Source: Limnospira platensis
GTDB taxonomy: Bacteria > Cyanobacteriota > Cyanobacteriia > Cyanobacteriales > Microcoleaceae
Length of the DNA stretch: 64,000 bases
Direction: 5' to 3' (one strand)
Assembly: GCF_046480435.1 (NCBI RefSeq)
Contig: NZ_PKGC01000007.1
Shown: one piece after another, positions 16,392 through 25,931 of the stretch
Layout: each line of letters starts with the position of its first letter
Position numbering within the stretch: position 1 is the first letter of the stretch
Program-made: the position numbers and the translations under genes
The notes under the pieces: generated by a model
Seen by the model: only the letters and a program-made list of their open reading frames with translations
Database searches by the model: none
Told to the model about the DNA's origin: nothing

Positions 16392-19300
16392 ATGAACAAC
16401 GTCAAAGTCAGAATTTACGAACTATCACGAGAGTTAAATTTGGAGAACAAAGACATCTTAGCCGTGTGTGAACGGCTGAATATCTCTGTCAAAAGCCATA
16501 GCAGTACAATTACGGAATCAGATGCCGAACGGATCGAGAAATACGTCGCCAGTCATCCGATTTCCACATGGTCCGATGAAAACCCCGATGCAGCCCATCA
16601 ATCCCATTCCGGTGGTGGTGGGGGGGCTGACAAGAAAAAGCAACAGATTTTAGAAATTCGCAGACCAAACCTCATCAGACCAGAAAATCAACCATCACCA
16701 GCAGACTCACCCCAGCCTGAGCCATCTGCTGAATCCGTTGCCACTCCCCCCAAACCCCCCAACTTGTCCGAATCATCTGTCAGTTCTCAAACCAATATAT
16801 CCGAGTTGCCAAAACCTAATAATTCCCCCCAACCTCCCCGCAAACCCCCTGTGGAAGTTACCTCTTCTGGAGCTACCACAGCCCAAGATGATGTCAGCGG
16901 GACTATTAAGCCCGAAAAAACGACTCCGCAGGTGTCTAAATCGACTACTGAGGAAGAATCACCGACTTTAGTAGCGCCCCCGGCCCGACCTGTACCGACA
17001 GCGACTAAATCTCCGCAACTGTCTCGTAAGCCAGTTTTAAAACAGAATAAGCCAACTCCCAAACCGAGTCAGGGAGGGAGCGCTCCCGTGGATAAAAGCG
17101 CTGATAAAGCTGATAAAGCTGATAAACCAGTAGCTTCCAAACAGAAAAAACGGCCAGTTCCCTCTGATAACCAAGAGGTTAGAGACGTGAAAAGGCGGGT
17201 TTCTACGGTGAAACCTGCCAAGTCGATGCCGGAACTACAACCACCACCTTCGAGACAATCAACCGTCGCGATTAAGACAGACTCCACTGATATCATCGAG
17301 GATGATAGTGATATCGGGGCTATGCCTGAAGATGATGGAATATTGGAGTCGAAACGCCCCAAACGCGGTTTAACCCTGAAGCGGCCCCAACCGATGACTT
17401 CACCCAAGCGCGCCAGTGCTGTGGATGATGAAGATGATGATGATGAAAAGGGTGGTAAGGCAGCTAAAGCCAAGGTGAAGCGCCCCCGGATTAAGCCTCT
17501 GATTGATGATGAAGATGATGAAGATTTTGATAGCCTGACGGCCAATAGCTCGGAGTCTGAGGCTCTGAGTATGTCCTTAGCTCGACCTCCCAAGGCTAAA
17601 ACTGGTTCTGGTGCCGGAAAATTGGCTGTAGTCTCTAATCAGGGACGAAGAAAGTCAGCACCATCTCGCAATTCGGGTGGTAGTGGCGGCAATTCAACGG
17701 CTGCTTCTCGGCGATCGCCTACACCAGCATTACCAGAAAAGGTGGAGCGTTTAGTAGTTCAAGGACCGATGACGGTTCAGGAACTCGCTCATGCTCTGTT
17801 AATTGCGGAAACGGAAATTATCAAGCGTCTGTTCTCCCGTGGTATTGCGGTTAATATCACAGAAACCCTAGATTTCAAAACTATTTCGATGGTTTGTGAG
17901 GAATTAGAGGTTACGGTGGTAACGGAGGAGCAGAAATCAGAGGCTCAAAAACCTGATAATATGCTCAATGCGGAGGATTTGGATAATCTCCAACGCCGTC
18001 CACCAGTGGTAACGATTATGGGTCACGTTGACCACGGAAAAACTACCCTGCTCGATTCTATTCGCAAAACTAAGGTAGCCCAGGGAGAAGCGGGAGGCAT
18101 TACCCAGCATATTGGTGCTTACCATGTTGATGTAACAAATGAGTCGGGCGAGACTCAACAGGTGGTTTTCTTAGATACTCCTGGTCACGAAGCCTTTACC
18201 GCTATGCGAGCGAGGGGAGCCAGAGTTACGGATATTGCTATTCTGGTGGTAGCTGCTGATGATGGGGTGCGACCTCAGACAGTGGAGGCTATTAGCCATG
18301 CTAAGGCGGCGGGTGTGCCGATGGTAATTGCCATTAACAAAATGGATAAGGAGTCGGCTCAACCAGACCGAGTTAAGCAGGAACTGACGGAATATGGTTT
18401 AGTTCCTGAAGAGTGGGGCGGTGATACGATTATAGTTCCGGTTAGTGCTATTAATGGCGGAAATCTGGATACTCTGCTAGAGATGTTGCTGTTGGTGGCG
18501 GAAGTTGAGGACCTCTATGCTAATCCTAACCGTATGGCTAAGGGTACGGTGATTGAGGCTAACCTAGATAAAGCACGGGGCCCGGTGGCTACTCTGTTAG
18601 TACAGAATGGGACTCTGCGGGTAGGAGATGTAATCTTAGCAGGTTCTGCCCTAGGTAAGGTTCGGGCTATGATTGATGATCATGGTGAACGGGTCGATAA
18701 TGCGAGCCCTTCGTTTGCGGTTGAGGTTTTGGGTTTGCGGGATGTTCCGGCGGCCGGAGATGAGTTTGAGGTGTTTGAGAGCGAAAAAGAGGCGGCGGCT
18801 TTGGCTTCGGAACGGGCGAATACAGCCCGACAGTCTCGCTTACTCCAGGGTCGGGTTAGTCTCAGTGCTTTGTCGGCTAGGGTTCAGGAGGGAGAACTTA
18901 AAGACCTCAATATTATTCTGAAAGCTGATGTTCAGGGGTCTGTAGAGGCTATAGTTAATGCTTTGAAGAAATTACCTCAGAAGGAGGTACAACTGCGACT
19001 GCTGTTAGCGGCGGCGGGTGAGGTGACAGAGACTGATATTGACCTAGCAGCGGCTAGTGATGCGGTTTTGATTGGTTTTAATACTACTGTCGCCAGTGGC
19101 GCACGAGGCGCAGCTGACCGCGCTGGGGTTGATATTCGTGAATACAACATTATCTATAACCTCCTCGATGATATTGAAGCGGCGATGGAGGGTATGCTAG
19201 AACCGGAATTGGTGGAAGAACCTCTTGGTCAAGCGGAAGTGCGGGCTATTTTCCCTGTAGGTCGTTCCCGTGTGGCTGGGTGTTATGTTCAGTCTGGTAA

Positions 19301-19514
19301 GCTGATTCGTAACTGCAAAATCCGAGTTCATCGCGGTGGACAGATAGTCTATGATGGCTTCCTTGACTCCCTGAAGCGGATTAAAGATGATGTGAAGGAA
19401 GTTAATGCTGGATATGAATGTGGTATTGCGGCAGAAAACTTCAATGACTGGAATGAGAGTGACTCTATTGAAGCCTATCGAATGGTGACTAAGCGTCGGA
19501 CTCTCTCCCGCTAG
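16392..19514 (+). CDS. infB: Translation initiation factor IF-2
   Basis: A 1040-residue IF-2, the GTPase that brings initiator tRNA to the 30S subunit. The N-terminus (KVRIYELSRELNLENKDIL) is the IF2N helix domain. Residues about 70-450 are a long low-complexity linker rich in Pro, Ser, Lys and Asp, with short repeats (DKADKADK, DDEDDEDF), as in cyanobacterial IF-2. A second IF2N-like motif follows, then the G domain with GHVDHGKT (544-551), DTPGHEAF and NKMDK, then domains II-IV. Full length and intact. It ends the rimP operon, with a terminator 64 bp downstream. Confidence 0.98.
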   Translation: MNNVKVRIYELSRELNLENKDILAVCERLNISVKSHSSTITESDAERIEKYVASHPISTWSDENPDAAHQSHSGGGGGADKKKQQILEIRRPNLIRPENQPSPADSPQPEPSAESVATPPKPPNLSESSVSSQTNISELPKPNNSPQPPRKPPVEVTSSGATTAQDDVSGTIKPEKTTPQVSKSTTEEESPTLVAPPARPVPTATKSPQLSRKPVLKQNKPTPKPSQGGSAPVDKSADKADKADKPVASKQKKRPVPSDNQEVRDVKRRVSTVKPAKSMPELQPPPSRQSTVAIKTDSTDIIEDDSDIGAMPEDDGILESKRPKRGLTLKRPQPMTSPKRASAVDDEDDDDEKGGKAAKAKVKRPRIKPLIDDEDDEDFDSLTANSSESEALSMSLARPPKAKTGSGAGKLAVVSNQGRRKSAPSRNSGGSGGNSTAASRRSPTPALPEKVERLVVQGPMTVQELAHALLIAETEIIKRLFSRGIAVNITETLDFKTISMVCEELEVTVVTEEQKSEAQKPDNMLNAEDLDNLQRRPPVVTIMGHVDHGKTTLLDSIRKTKVAQGEAGGITQHIGAYHVDVTNESGETQQVVFLDTPGHEAFTAMRARGARVTDIAILVVAADDGVRPQTVEAISHAKAAGVPMVIAINKMDKESAQPDRVKQELTEYGLVPEEWGGDTIIVPVSAINGGNLDTLLEMLLLVAEVEDLYANPNRMAKGTVIEANLDKARGPVATLLVQNGTLRVGDVILAGSALGKVRAMIDDHGERVDNASPSFAVEVLGLRDVPAAGDEFEVFESEKEAAALASERANTARQSRLLQGRVSLSALSARVQEGELKDLNIILKADVQGSVEAIVNALKKLPQKEVQLRLLLAAAGEVTETDIDLAAASDAVLIGFNTTVASGARGAADRAGVDIREYNIIYNLLDDIEAAMEGMLEPELVEEPLGQAEVRAIFPVGRSRVAGCYVQSGKLIRNCKIRVHRGGQIVYDGFLDSLKRIKDDVKEVNAGYECGIAAENFNDWNESDSIEAYRMVTKRRTLSR

Positions 19515-19577
19515 GGACTTTCTTGGTTAGCTAGAACATTATTGTTGACTGCAATCGGTAGTCTCTGGCGCACGCTA

Positions 19578-19607
19578 CCCCGGTTTCTTGAAGAAGCCGG
19601 GGTTTTT
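19578..19607 (+). terminator. Intrinsic terminator of the rimP-nusA-infB operon
   Basis: CCCCGG (19578-19583) and CCGGGG (19597-19602), extended inward by TTCTT/AAGAA, followed by five T. Strong rho-independent terminator between infB and the convergent dapL. Confidence 0.85.
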
Positions 19608-19621
19608 GCTGTGAACTAATT

Positions 19622-20860
19622 TCAGAGGGTTTTAAACTTGTCTGTGATGCGTTCCATGGCGGCTTCTACGTTTTCACGGCTGTTAAAGGCTGAAATGCGG
19701 AAATATCCTTCCCCGGCTGCACCAAAACCGGAACCTGGTGTTCCTACTACATTACAGGTTTGCAGTAATTTATCAAAAAAGTCCCAACTTGATAGACCGC
19801 TGGGGGTTTTGACCCATACATAGGGGGCATTGACACCACCATAAACTGTGAGTCCGGCGGTGGTCAATTTTTCGCGAATGATTTGGGCGTTTTCTAGGTA
19901 GAAATTTACGAGTTGTTGGATTTGGGATTGTCCGGCGGGGGAATACACTGCCTCGGCTCCCCGTTGTATAATGTAGGAGACTCCGTTAAATTTGGTGGAC
20001 TGGCGGCGGTTCCACAGCTTCCACAGCTCGACATCAGACCCGGAGGAGGTTTTTGCCATTAATGTTTTGGGAACGACGGTGAAGGCGCAACGAGTGCCGG
20101 TAAAACCAGCATTTTTGGAGAAGGAACGGAATTCGATCGCACATTCACGAGCGCCTTCAATTTCATAAATGGAGTGAGGTAGGCTGGGGTCGGTAATAAA
20201 GGCTTCGTAGGCGGCATCAAATAGGATAATTGAACGGTTGGCGCGGGCGTAATCAACCCATTGTTTCAGGTGTTCTTTGGTGGCTGTAGCGCCTGTGGGG
20301 TTATTGGGGAAACACAGATAAATTAAATCGACGCGATCGCTAGGAATTTCGGCGGTAAAATTATTCTCGGCGGTAATGGGAAGGTATAGCAACCCCTCAT
20401 ATTCCCCACGCTCATTGACGGGTCCGGTATTTCCTGCCATGACGTTGGTATCTACATAGACGGGATAGACTGGATCGGTGACGGCAATGGTGTTATCTTT
20501 GCCAAAAATATCGAGAATGTTCCCCGTGTCGCATTTGGAACCGTCAGAGATAAAGATTTCCTCTGGGTCAATATCGCCGCCTCTGGCTTGAAAGTCATGT
20601 TGGGCAATTTTTTCGCGCAACCAGCTATAACCCTGTTCTGGTCCATAGCCCTTGAATGTAGAGCGATCGCCCATTTCCTCAACGGCTTTAATCATAGCAG
20701 TTCGGCAGGCTTCTGGTAAAGGTTCGGTGACATCACCAATTCCCAGTTTAATTATTTGTGCGTCGGGGTTGGCTTCCGCAAAGGTATTAACCCGCCGGGC
20801 GATTTCTGGAAATAGGTAGCCAGCTTTGAGTTTTAGGTAATTATCGTTAATAGTTGTCAT
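19622..20860 (-). CDS. dapL: LL-diaminopimelate aminotransferase
   Basis: A 412-residue class I/II PLP-dependent aminotransferase that makes LL-diaminopimelate from tetrahydrodipicolinate and glutamate, the lysine/peptidoglycan shortcut of plants and cyanobacteria. Signatures: N-terminal YLKLKAGYLFPEIARRV, substrate loop IKLGIGDVTEPLP, DGSKCDTGNI, the CFPNNPTGA motif, and the PLP-lysine segment FRSFSKNAGFTGTR. The ATG at 20860 is used; a TTG eight codons upstream is unlikely because dapL proteins start near MTTINDNYLKL. Convergent with infB. Confidence 0.96.
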   Translation of the reverse strand: MTTINDNYLKLKAGYLFPEIARRVNTFAEANPDAQIIKLGIGDVTEPLPEACRTAMIKAVEEMGDRSTFKGYGPEQGYSWLREKIAQHDFQARGGDIDPEEIFISDGSKCDTGNILDIFGKDNTIAVTDPVYPVYVDTNVMAGNTGPVNERGEYEGLLYLPITAENNFTAEIPSDRVDLIYLCFPNNPTGATATKEHLKQWVDYARANRSIILFDAAYEAFITDPSLPHSIYEIEGARECAIEFRSFSKNAGFTGTRCAFTVVPKTLMAKTSSGSDVELWKLWNRRQSTKFNGVSYIIQRGAEAVYSPAGQSQIQQLVNFYLENAQIIREKLTTAGLTVYGGVNAPYVWVKTPSGLSSWDFFDKLLQTCNVVGTPGSGFGAAGEGYFRISAFNSRENVEAAMERITDKFKTL

Positions 20861-20937
20861 CGTTACTGTGCAAACACTCTCCAACAGCTTACCGCCTAGG
20901 GGGGACGTGCGATCGCTTATTTGTAAACACAGTCTTT

Positions 20938-21242
20938 GTAGGGTCCTTCCAACCAGGAAGATATCGGAGTCAACGACACCTCGGAATAATTAAGGGTTAT
21001 TTGGGAGCAATTAACCACCCCAAAATTCCCTGTAGGGTGCGTCAAACCTGGCATATATAGTGGTCAACGACACCTCCAAATAATTAACGCACCATCTTAA
21101 TGTAGGGTGCGTCAAACCGGGCATATATAGTGGTCAACGACACCTCGAAATAATTGACGCACCATCTTAATGTAGGGTGCGTCAAACGGGGCATATATAG
21201 TGGTCAACGACACCTCGAAATAATTGACGCACTATCTTAACT
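20938..21242. repeat. 70-bp tandem repeats with REP-type palindromes (three copies plus a decayed one)
   Basis: Near-identical 70-bp units start at 21033, 21103 and 21173. Each opens with GTAG then GGTGCGTCAA and ends with TTGACGCACC (copy 2: 21106-21115 and 21154-21163; copy 1 has one mismatch), so each unit folds into one long hairpin. The central part GGCATATATAGTGGTCAACG is shared. A diverged copy starts about 20938. The GTAG-headed core is the same as in the repeats around the RAYT gene at 63.2 kb. No unique spacers, so not a CRISPR array. Confidence 0.8.
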
Positions 21243-21279
21243 GTATCGCCTGGTGTTAATTCCGGAGATTCATAGAGAC

Positions 21280-21545
21280 TTAAACTGAGGCATATTGTTC
21301 ACTAATTTCTAGCAAAAATTTAGTCAAACTATTCCGCTCTGATTCCTGGGGTAACATTTTCAATAAATAAATCTCCCCCATTCAATAAATCCCGCCTGTA
21401 TTTGGCTAAATCTTGGTACTTAACATAGTTATGGTTCCAGAGAATTCTGTCATCAGTAAATATTCCCCACGACCAGATGAATAAACCCGCGCCACCCCAC
21501 CAGGGAATTAATGGATAATTGTGGTGGGTATAATGTAGACTGAAA
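21280..21545 (-). pseudogene. Frame-shifted remnant of an unknown gene
   Basis: Downstream of hisZ on the same strand an open frame without start codon reads protein-like sequence (for example WWGGAGLFIWSWGIFTDD and KYQDLAKYRRDLLNGG) down to a stop at 21329. The reading then continues in another frame from about 21357 (MLPQESERNSLTKFLLE) to a stop at 21280. The two parts together look like the C-terminal end of one protein with a hydrophobic Trp-rich segment and a charged helix. Start and 5' part are missing, adjacent to the hisZ stop. I do not recognise the family. The repeat array lies directly downstream. Confidence 0.45.
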
Positions 21546-22781
21546 TTAGATCACTTCTAAGGTAGGATTACCTTGTTCATCTACCCAGGCGATTTTGGTA
21601 ATTCCCCGGCGACGGGCGGACTCTCGGAGGGCGAGTAAATCATCGGAAATACTCAATTCCATTTGTACCTGTGCATCCTGGGACTGACGCAAATCTTGTG
21701 CATAAGCAAAGGCGGCGACTTCAGCTTGGGGGGTTTTGGGAACCACCAAACAATCACCGGAGGGAATATCAGAGGGAAGCTCTCCTATGTCTAATAATAC
21801 CTGATGCAGTTCCTCAATGGTGAGGGAAAAGCCAATACTGGGTTTAGTTTCTCCCTGTGGGTGATAAAGTCCTAAAAGCTGGTCATAACGTCCGCCGCGA
21901 CCTAATACCCGTGAACCCGAATGACTATCACTGACTACAATAAAGACAATGCCTGTGTAGTAGTCAAAAGTCTGAATCAGACTGAGATCTAGGGTGATGG
22001 ACATGGGATATAGAGTATCTGGTCGCCATTTCTGATATTGATTGAGACCATCAATTAAGGATTTTAGGTTGTTGAGGGCAGATCTTTGGCTGTCGTCTAG
22101 GTCTAGTTGGGAAACCTTGGCTAAAACGTCTTCAGGACGACCGCGCAAGTCAAAGAGGAATAAAGCCCGTTGTCGCAATTCTGGCGACATGGAAAGGGTT
22201 TCCAGGGTAATTCTATCGAGATTAGCGATCGCCTGTCGAACTTGATCGCGTAACGGTGGCGCAAAGGGAGATAAAAGCGATCGCGTTAATCCAGCTTCCC
22301 CTAGGATAAACTGTGGGTTTTGTAAGTTGAGCGATCGCAAACAGTCCCATAGCAGCAATAAAACTTCCCAGTCAGCCCGGACTCCATCAGCCCCAAGTAA
22401 TTCTACCCCAGCCTGATAAAATTCTAACTGCGTACCATGTCCCGTCTCTCCACCTTTGCGGAAGATATTAGCATTGTAATACAGACGTTGCGGCCAGTGG
22501 TCATTCCCCGCCATGCGAGAAACCGCCGCCCTAGCAATAGAAGCCGTTAATTCCGGGCGCAGTCCCAAACCTTCATTTTCTGCATCTTGTAATTGGATGA
22601 CTGTTGAACGTTGTACCGCCCCCCCAGCCATGAGGGTATCAAGCCTTTCTAGGGTAGAGGTAATAATGCGATGATAGCCCCAGCGATGAAATACTTGCTG
22701 TAGTCGGCGTTCAATCCAAATTTTTTGGGCTACATCGAGAGGAAGTAGATCTCGCGCACCCGGTGGCGGTTGATGAATCAT
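21546..22781 (-). CDS. hisZ: ATP phosphoribosyltransferase regulatory subunit HisZ
   Basis: A 411-residue class II aminoacyl-tRNA-synthetase-like protein. It starts QPPPGARDLLPLDVAQK and has the motif 2 region IFRKGGETGHGTQLEFYQAG and motif-3-like LGRGGRYDQLLGLY, as in HisRS. The degenerate substrate region and the absence of a HisRS-type anticodon-binding domain match HisZ, the regulatory partner of the short HisG in histidine biosynthesis. The main alternative, hisS, is less likely for these reasons. It is followed by a pseudogene fragment and the 70-bp repeat array. Confidence 0.88.
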   Translation of the reverse strand: MIHQPPPGARDLLPLDVAQKIWIERRLQQVFHRWGYHRIITSTLERLDTLMAGGAVQRSTVIQLQDAENEGLGLRPELTASIARAAVSRMAGNDHWPQRLYYNANIFRKGGETGHGTQLEFYQAGVELLGADGVRADWEVLLLLWDCLRSLNLQNPQFILGEAGLTRSLLSPFAPPLRDQVRQAIANLDRITLETLSMSPELRQRALFLFDLRGRPEDVLAKVSQLDLDDSQRSALNNLKSLIDGLNQYQKWRPDTLYPMSITLDLSLIQTFDYYTGIVFIVVSDSHSGSRVLGRGGRYDQLLGLYHPQGETKPSIGFSLTIEELHQVLLDIGELPSDIPSGDCLVVPKTPQAEVAAFAYAQDLRQSQDAQVQMELSISDDLLALRESARRRGITKIAWVDEQGNPTLEVI

Positions 22782-22873
22782 GGGATTAAAAAAAGTAGTA
22801 CAAAATTAGGGGACGGCTTACAGATTATTACAGATTACCTGCAATTGAGTCGATTTGTTCACAATGGCGGCCT

Positions 22874-23743
22874 TCACTTTTTCTTACTCCCGCCAAATAG
22901 TCGCCCTAATAAACCGCCGCTTCCTGAACCTGACTTTTTACTTTTACCTTTGACACTAGAGGTGGTAGCTGTTTTCTGAATTAGTTGTTGGGCTTCGATC
23001 GCTTCCGGCTGATTTGGATCAATACTTAGGGCTTTTCTAATATGGGGTGTACCTAATTTAGGCTGATTTTGTTTAATATAAATCAACCCTAATAGACCAT
23101 GACAACGGGGGTGTGACGGTTCCCGTTTTACCGCGTCTTTGAGTTCCAGAATAGCTTTAGCATAGTTGCTAGTTTCCATTAACTGGACGGCGCGATCGCA
23201 AGCCTTATCGACAAAAGATGTTTTCACCGGTCGGGGTGGCGGCGTGGGTGTAGCGACCACATTACCCGATCGCGATCGCATTAAATACACTAAATTCAGT
23301 TCGCTAATTTCACCAATTCTAGCCAGGGCTTGTTTCGGGGATTCATACTGTTGTTCCACCAGTTCCTGTAAACTGGTTTCATAGGCTTGATTAAAATCAC
23401 CTATGGTCTGTAGCTGTTTAGCTGCTTCTGTCGATATTTCAATACTATTGGGGTCTTTTTTAATGCGATCGGCTATGGTGTTTATTAACAATTCATATTC
23501 TCGTTTATCATCATCCTTAGAAAATTTGTTATAAGCCGGACTCACCAATTTCGCCAATAATTCTTTCCCCAATTCCTTATCTTCAGTTTCCTGAAAAGCC
23601 GAAGTATCTGGATGCAAACGACGCGCAATCCTCATATATTGTTTGCGAATAGCATTAAAATCAGCATCTATTTTAATACCTATAATAGCATGATTGTCCG
23701 TAATTCCAAGCTGGAATAATCCTTGATTTATTTTAAATGACAT
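22874..23743 (-). CDS. J-domain protein with C-terminal TPR repeats
   Basis: A protein of about 289 residues. The N-terminal 75 residues form a DnaJ-like domain with the key HPD tripeptide (MRIARRLHPDTS), so it may stimulate a DnaK. After a linker with a Pro-rich stretch (PTPPPRP) comes a helical tail with TPR-like units (CHGLLGLIYIKQNQPKLG, HIRKALSIDPNQPEA). The C-terminus is Gly/Ser/Lys-rich (GSGSGGLLGRLFGGSKKK). The ATG at 23743 has AAGG 8 nt upstream and is preferred to a TTG at 23776. This architecture is common in cyanobacteria; the partner is unknown. Confidence 0.85.
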   Translation of the reverse strand: MSFKINQGLFQLGITDNHAIIGIKIDADFNAIRKQYMRIARRLHPDTSAFQETEDKELGKELLAKLVSPAYNKFSKDDDKREYELLINTIADRIKKDPNSIEISTEAAKQLQTIGDFNQAYETSLQELVEQQYESPKQALARIGEISELNLVYLMRSRSGNVVATPTPPPRPVKTSFVDKACDRAVQLMETSNYAKAILELKDAVKREPSHPRCHGLLGLIYIKQNQPKLGTPHIRKALSIDPNQPEAIEAQQLIQKTATTSSVKGKSKKSGSGSGGLLGRLFGGSKKK

Positions 23744-24040
23744 AGTATTCGCCTTTTGGTATCTCAGAAATGCCAAGTTAAATTCTGATTTTCAGTGATA
23801 TTTATGGGATTATAACTAGATGCAACCATATCGAGGATATTCCATATAACCCTCAACCGGAAAGCATAACAGTTAAGCCTGGCACAATTACGGATGATTA
23901 GCTAGTTAAGCCCACAGACATAACCGGATCACCGTATCTGTGTGTACATCTGACCGCAATCAACTCAAGCCCAACTGCTGCTCAATCTTATTTTGACATA
24001 TTTTCTGACTGATTGGTGATTCTCCTGTGGGAGTCAAAAG

Positions 24041-24853
24041 CTACCAGGAAGATAAGGGGGGTGTTTCTAAAAGGGCTTTACTAAGGCTAGAATGTAGGGA
24101 ACCATTGGTAGCTAAAATGCGCCCAGATTTTATGTCAAAAGGACTCTGATCATAGGCTGTTACCTTTCCCCCAGCTTCTTGGACTAAGACCACCCCCGCC
24201 GCTAAGTCCCAGGGAGACAGTCCTCTCTCCCAATAACCATCTAAACGTCCGCAGGCGACATAGGCTAAATCTACAGAAGCAGACCCACCACGCCTGACTC
24301 CCTGAGTTAGGTGGGTTAGATAACAAAATTCGGCATAATTATTATCTGGGGTTTCGCGACGGTCATAAGCAAACCCTGTCACCAATAGACTTTTATCTAG
24401 GGAATTGGCTTGAGAGACCTTGATGGGTTTACCGTTACAGGTCGCACCATGACCGATCGCACCCTGGAATAATTCATCATGAAAGGGATTATATACCGCA
24501 CCGACCTGGGGGACTCCATCAATCAAAAGGGCGATCGAGGTGGCAAATGCTGGATACTGATGAGCATAGTTAGTAGTACCATCGAGGGGGTCGATCGCCC
24601 ACAAATAGCGGCTGCTAGTATCCCCCAAACTACCAGACTCTTCCGTAAGAATACCATGACCGGGAACATGGCGCTTGAGAACCTCCAAAATCGCCGCTTC
24701 TGAGGCTTTATCGGCTTCTGTGACTAAATCTCCTGAGCGTCCTTTCTCTTGAATATCTTGTAAATTACCCCAGTAATACTTTAAGACCGTACCCCCCGCA
24801 GTCGCTGCTAGGGTAGCCACATCTAAAAATGTTTGTAATTGTTCTTGAGTCAT
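24041..24853 (-). CDS. Inositol monophosphatase family protein
   Basis: A 270-residue Mg-dependent phosphatase of the IMPase/SuhB/CysQ superfamily. Motifs: DLVTEADKASE, ILTEESG (metal Glu), the signature WAIDPLDGTTNYAHQ and the late WERGLSPWDLAAGVVLVQEAGG. Known substrates in the family are inositol-1-phosphate, histidinol phosphate, fructose-1,6-bisphosphate and PAP; the sequence does not decide among them. It could supply histidinol-phosphatase activity near hisZ, but this is only a neighbourhood suggestion. Confidence 0.93.
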   Translation of the reverse strand: MTQEQLQTFLDVATLAATAGGTVLKYYWGNLQDIQEKGRSGDLVTEADKASEAAILEVLKRHVPGHGILTEESGSLGDTSSRYLWAIDPLDGTTNYAHQYPAFATSIALLIDGVPQVGAVYNPFHDELFQGAIGHGATCNGKPIKVSQANSLDKSLLVTGFAYDRRETPDNNYAEFCYLTHLTQGVRRGGSASVDLAYVACGRLDGYWERGLSPWDLAAGVVLVQEAGGKVTAYDQSPFDIKSGRILATNGSLHSSLSKALLETPPLSSW

Positions 24854-25027
24854 ATTGGCAAAAATTCCATCAGTTTCTGGTCACAGATTCAGACAATAAC
24901 CCGATTAATCAATAATAATTTTGAGAGTAGCGAAACCCTGCGGTTGGGGATAAGTTTTGATGATATAGGGAATCTGAAATTGATTAATTTTCGCTTACCC
25001 CCAGACTGTCGGCTGCCTCTTTTTCAG

Positions 25028-25573
25028 TCAGGACTGTTGTTGGCGAAACTCAGCGGGGGTAAATCGCATGGGTTGTTCTGGGTTCCAGATACCTAACCCC
25101 ATGATTCTAGCCCACCGTTGGGCATTGTCAAGACGTTGGCTGTATTTGTTGTTGTAAATTCCGGCTTCAGCGAGGGCGTAACCTTGTTTAACCAATTCCT
25201 CATTAACCAGAATTTCATCGCGCCATATATATGCTAATAGGCGATCATAGCGATCGCTTTCCATTTGGTCTAATTCTAATAGCACCTGCTGTCCCTGACA
25301 AAGCTGCTGTAGCCTTCGTTTAGCTTCCATTCCCCAGGGGTCTTGTCTTAGGTCGGGGGCATTAATGCCAATCAGTCTTACCCGCTGTAATCTGGGTATA
25401 TTCTCGGTAGGACTGACAATTTCTATGGTCTGACCACTAACCACCCGTTCTACTCTGACAGTCATACCTGTGGGCGTTTCCGGCGGTTCAGAACACCCAA
25501 CCCCCACGATACCCCACAACAGGAGTAACAGTCCGGTAAGCATCAATCTCAGTAGCTTATGACTAATCTTCAT
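25028..25573 (-). CDS. Thermonuclease-family lipoprotein
   Basis: A 181-residue staphylococcal-nuclease-type (TNase) protein with an N-terminal signal ending in the lipobox VGVGC, so probably anchored at the plasma membrane facing the periplasm. The OB-fold nuclease core is visible: VRLIGINAPDLRQ (catalytic Arg/Asp loop), GMEAKRRLQQL, then DRYDRLLAYIW and EELVKQGYALAEAGIY. It should cut DNA and RNA with Ca2+. It overlaps the preceding ferredoxin gene by 11 bp, so the two are probably cotranscribed, although a shared function is not obvious. Confidence 0.9.
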   Translation of the reverse strand: MKISHKLLRLMLTGLLLLLWGIVGVGCSEPPETPTGMTVRVERVVSGQTIEIVSPTENIPRLQRVRLIGINAPDLRQDPWGMEAKRRLQQLCQGQQVLLELDQMESDRYDRLLAYIWRDEILVNEELVKQGYALAEAGIYNNKYSQRLDNAQRWARIMGLGIWNPEQPMRFTPAEFRQQQS

Positions 25574-25931
25574 CTAAGGGCAACCCCGATCGCACCTTAC
25601 CTTTACCAAAGTAGCGACCAAACTGGAGTTCGTAGACTTCATCCTCGTCCTGGGTTTCCACTTCCAGGTCTGAACGGGGATAGCTCACACAAAGCAAAGC
25701 ATATCCTTCCTCCTGTAGTTCTGGAGATAATCCCATCGCCTCCGGCTGATACAACTCTCCTGAAATCACCCGCACCGCGCAAGTTGTACAAGCACCATTG
25801 CGACAAGAATAGGGTAAATCTGAACCCTGATTTTCTGCACATGGGAGGATGTAGCGATCCTCTGGAACTTGCACACAGTAGGACTTATCCCTTTGGCGAT
25901 CGTTAATACGAATTGTATGATAGGCGGACAT
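25563..25931 (-). CDS. [2Fe-2S] ferredoxin (plant type)
   Basis: A 122-residue ferredoxin. The cluster motif reads YSCRNGACTTCAVR (C-x4-C-x2-C) with the fourth Cys in YALLCVSYP, as in photosynthetic-type ferredoxins. It is longer than PetF, with an acidic, Gly-rich C-terminal extension (about 25 residues, ending GLPLDED), and likely belongs to a minor ferredoxin paralogue family. An upstream in-frame extension to 26024 encodes a hydrophobic stretch, but MSAYHTIRINDR at 25931 fits ferredoxin starts. Overlaps the nuclease gene by 11 bp. Confidence 0.92.
   Translation of the reverse strand: MSAYHTIRINDRQRDKSYCVQVPEDRYILPCAENQGSDLPYSCRNGACTTCAVRVISGELYQPEAMGLSPELQEEGYALLCVSYPRSDLEVETQDEDEVYELQFGRYFGKGKVRSGLPLDED

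Noticed and set aside
17069..17593. 174-codon open frame antisense to infB
   Set aside because: It is the complement of the low-complexity linker of IF-2, gives a Ser/Gly-rich translation without motifs, and has no ribosome site.
21033..21242. CRISPR array
   Set aside because: The 70-bp units are contiguous, without unique spacers, and no cas gene is in the window. The same reasoning applies to 63790-64000.
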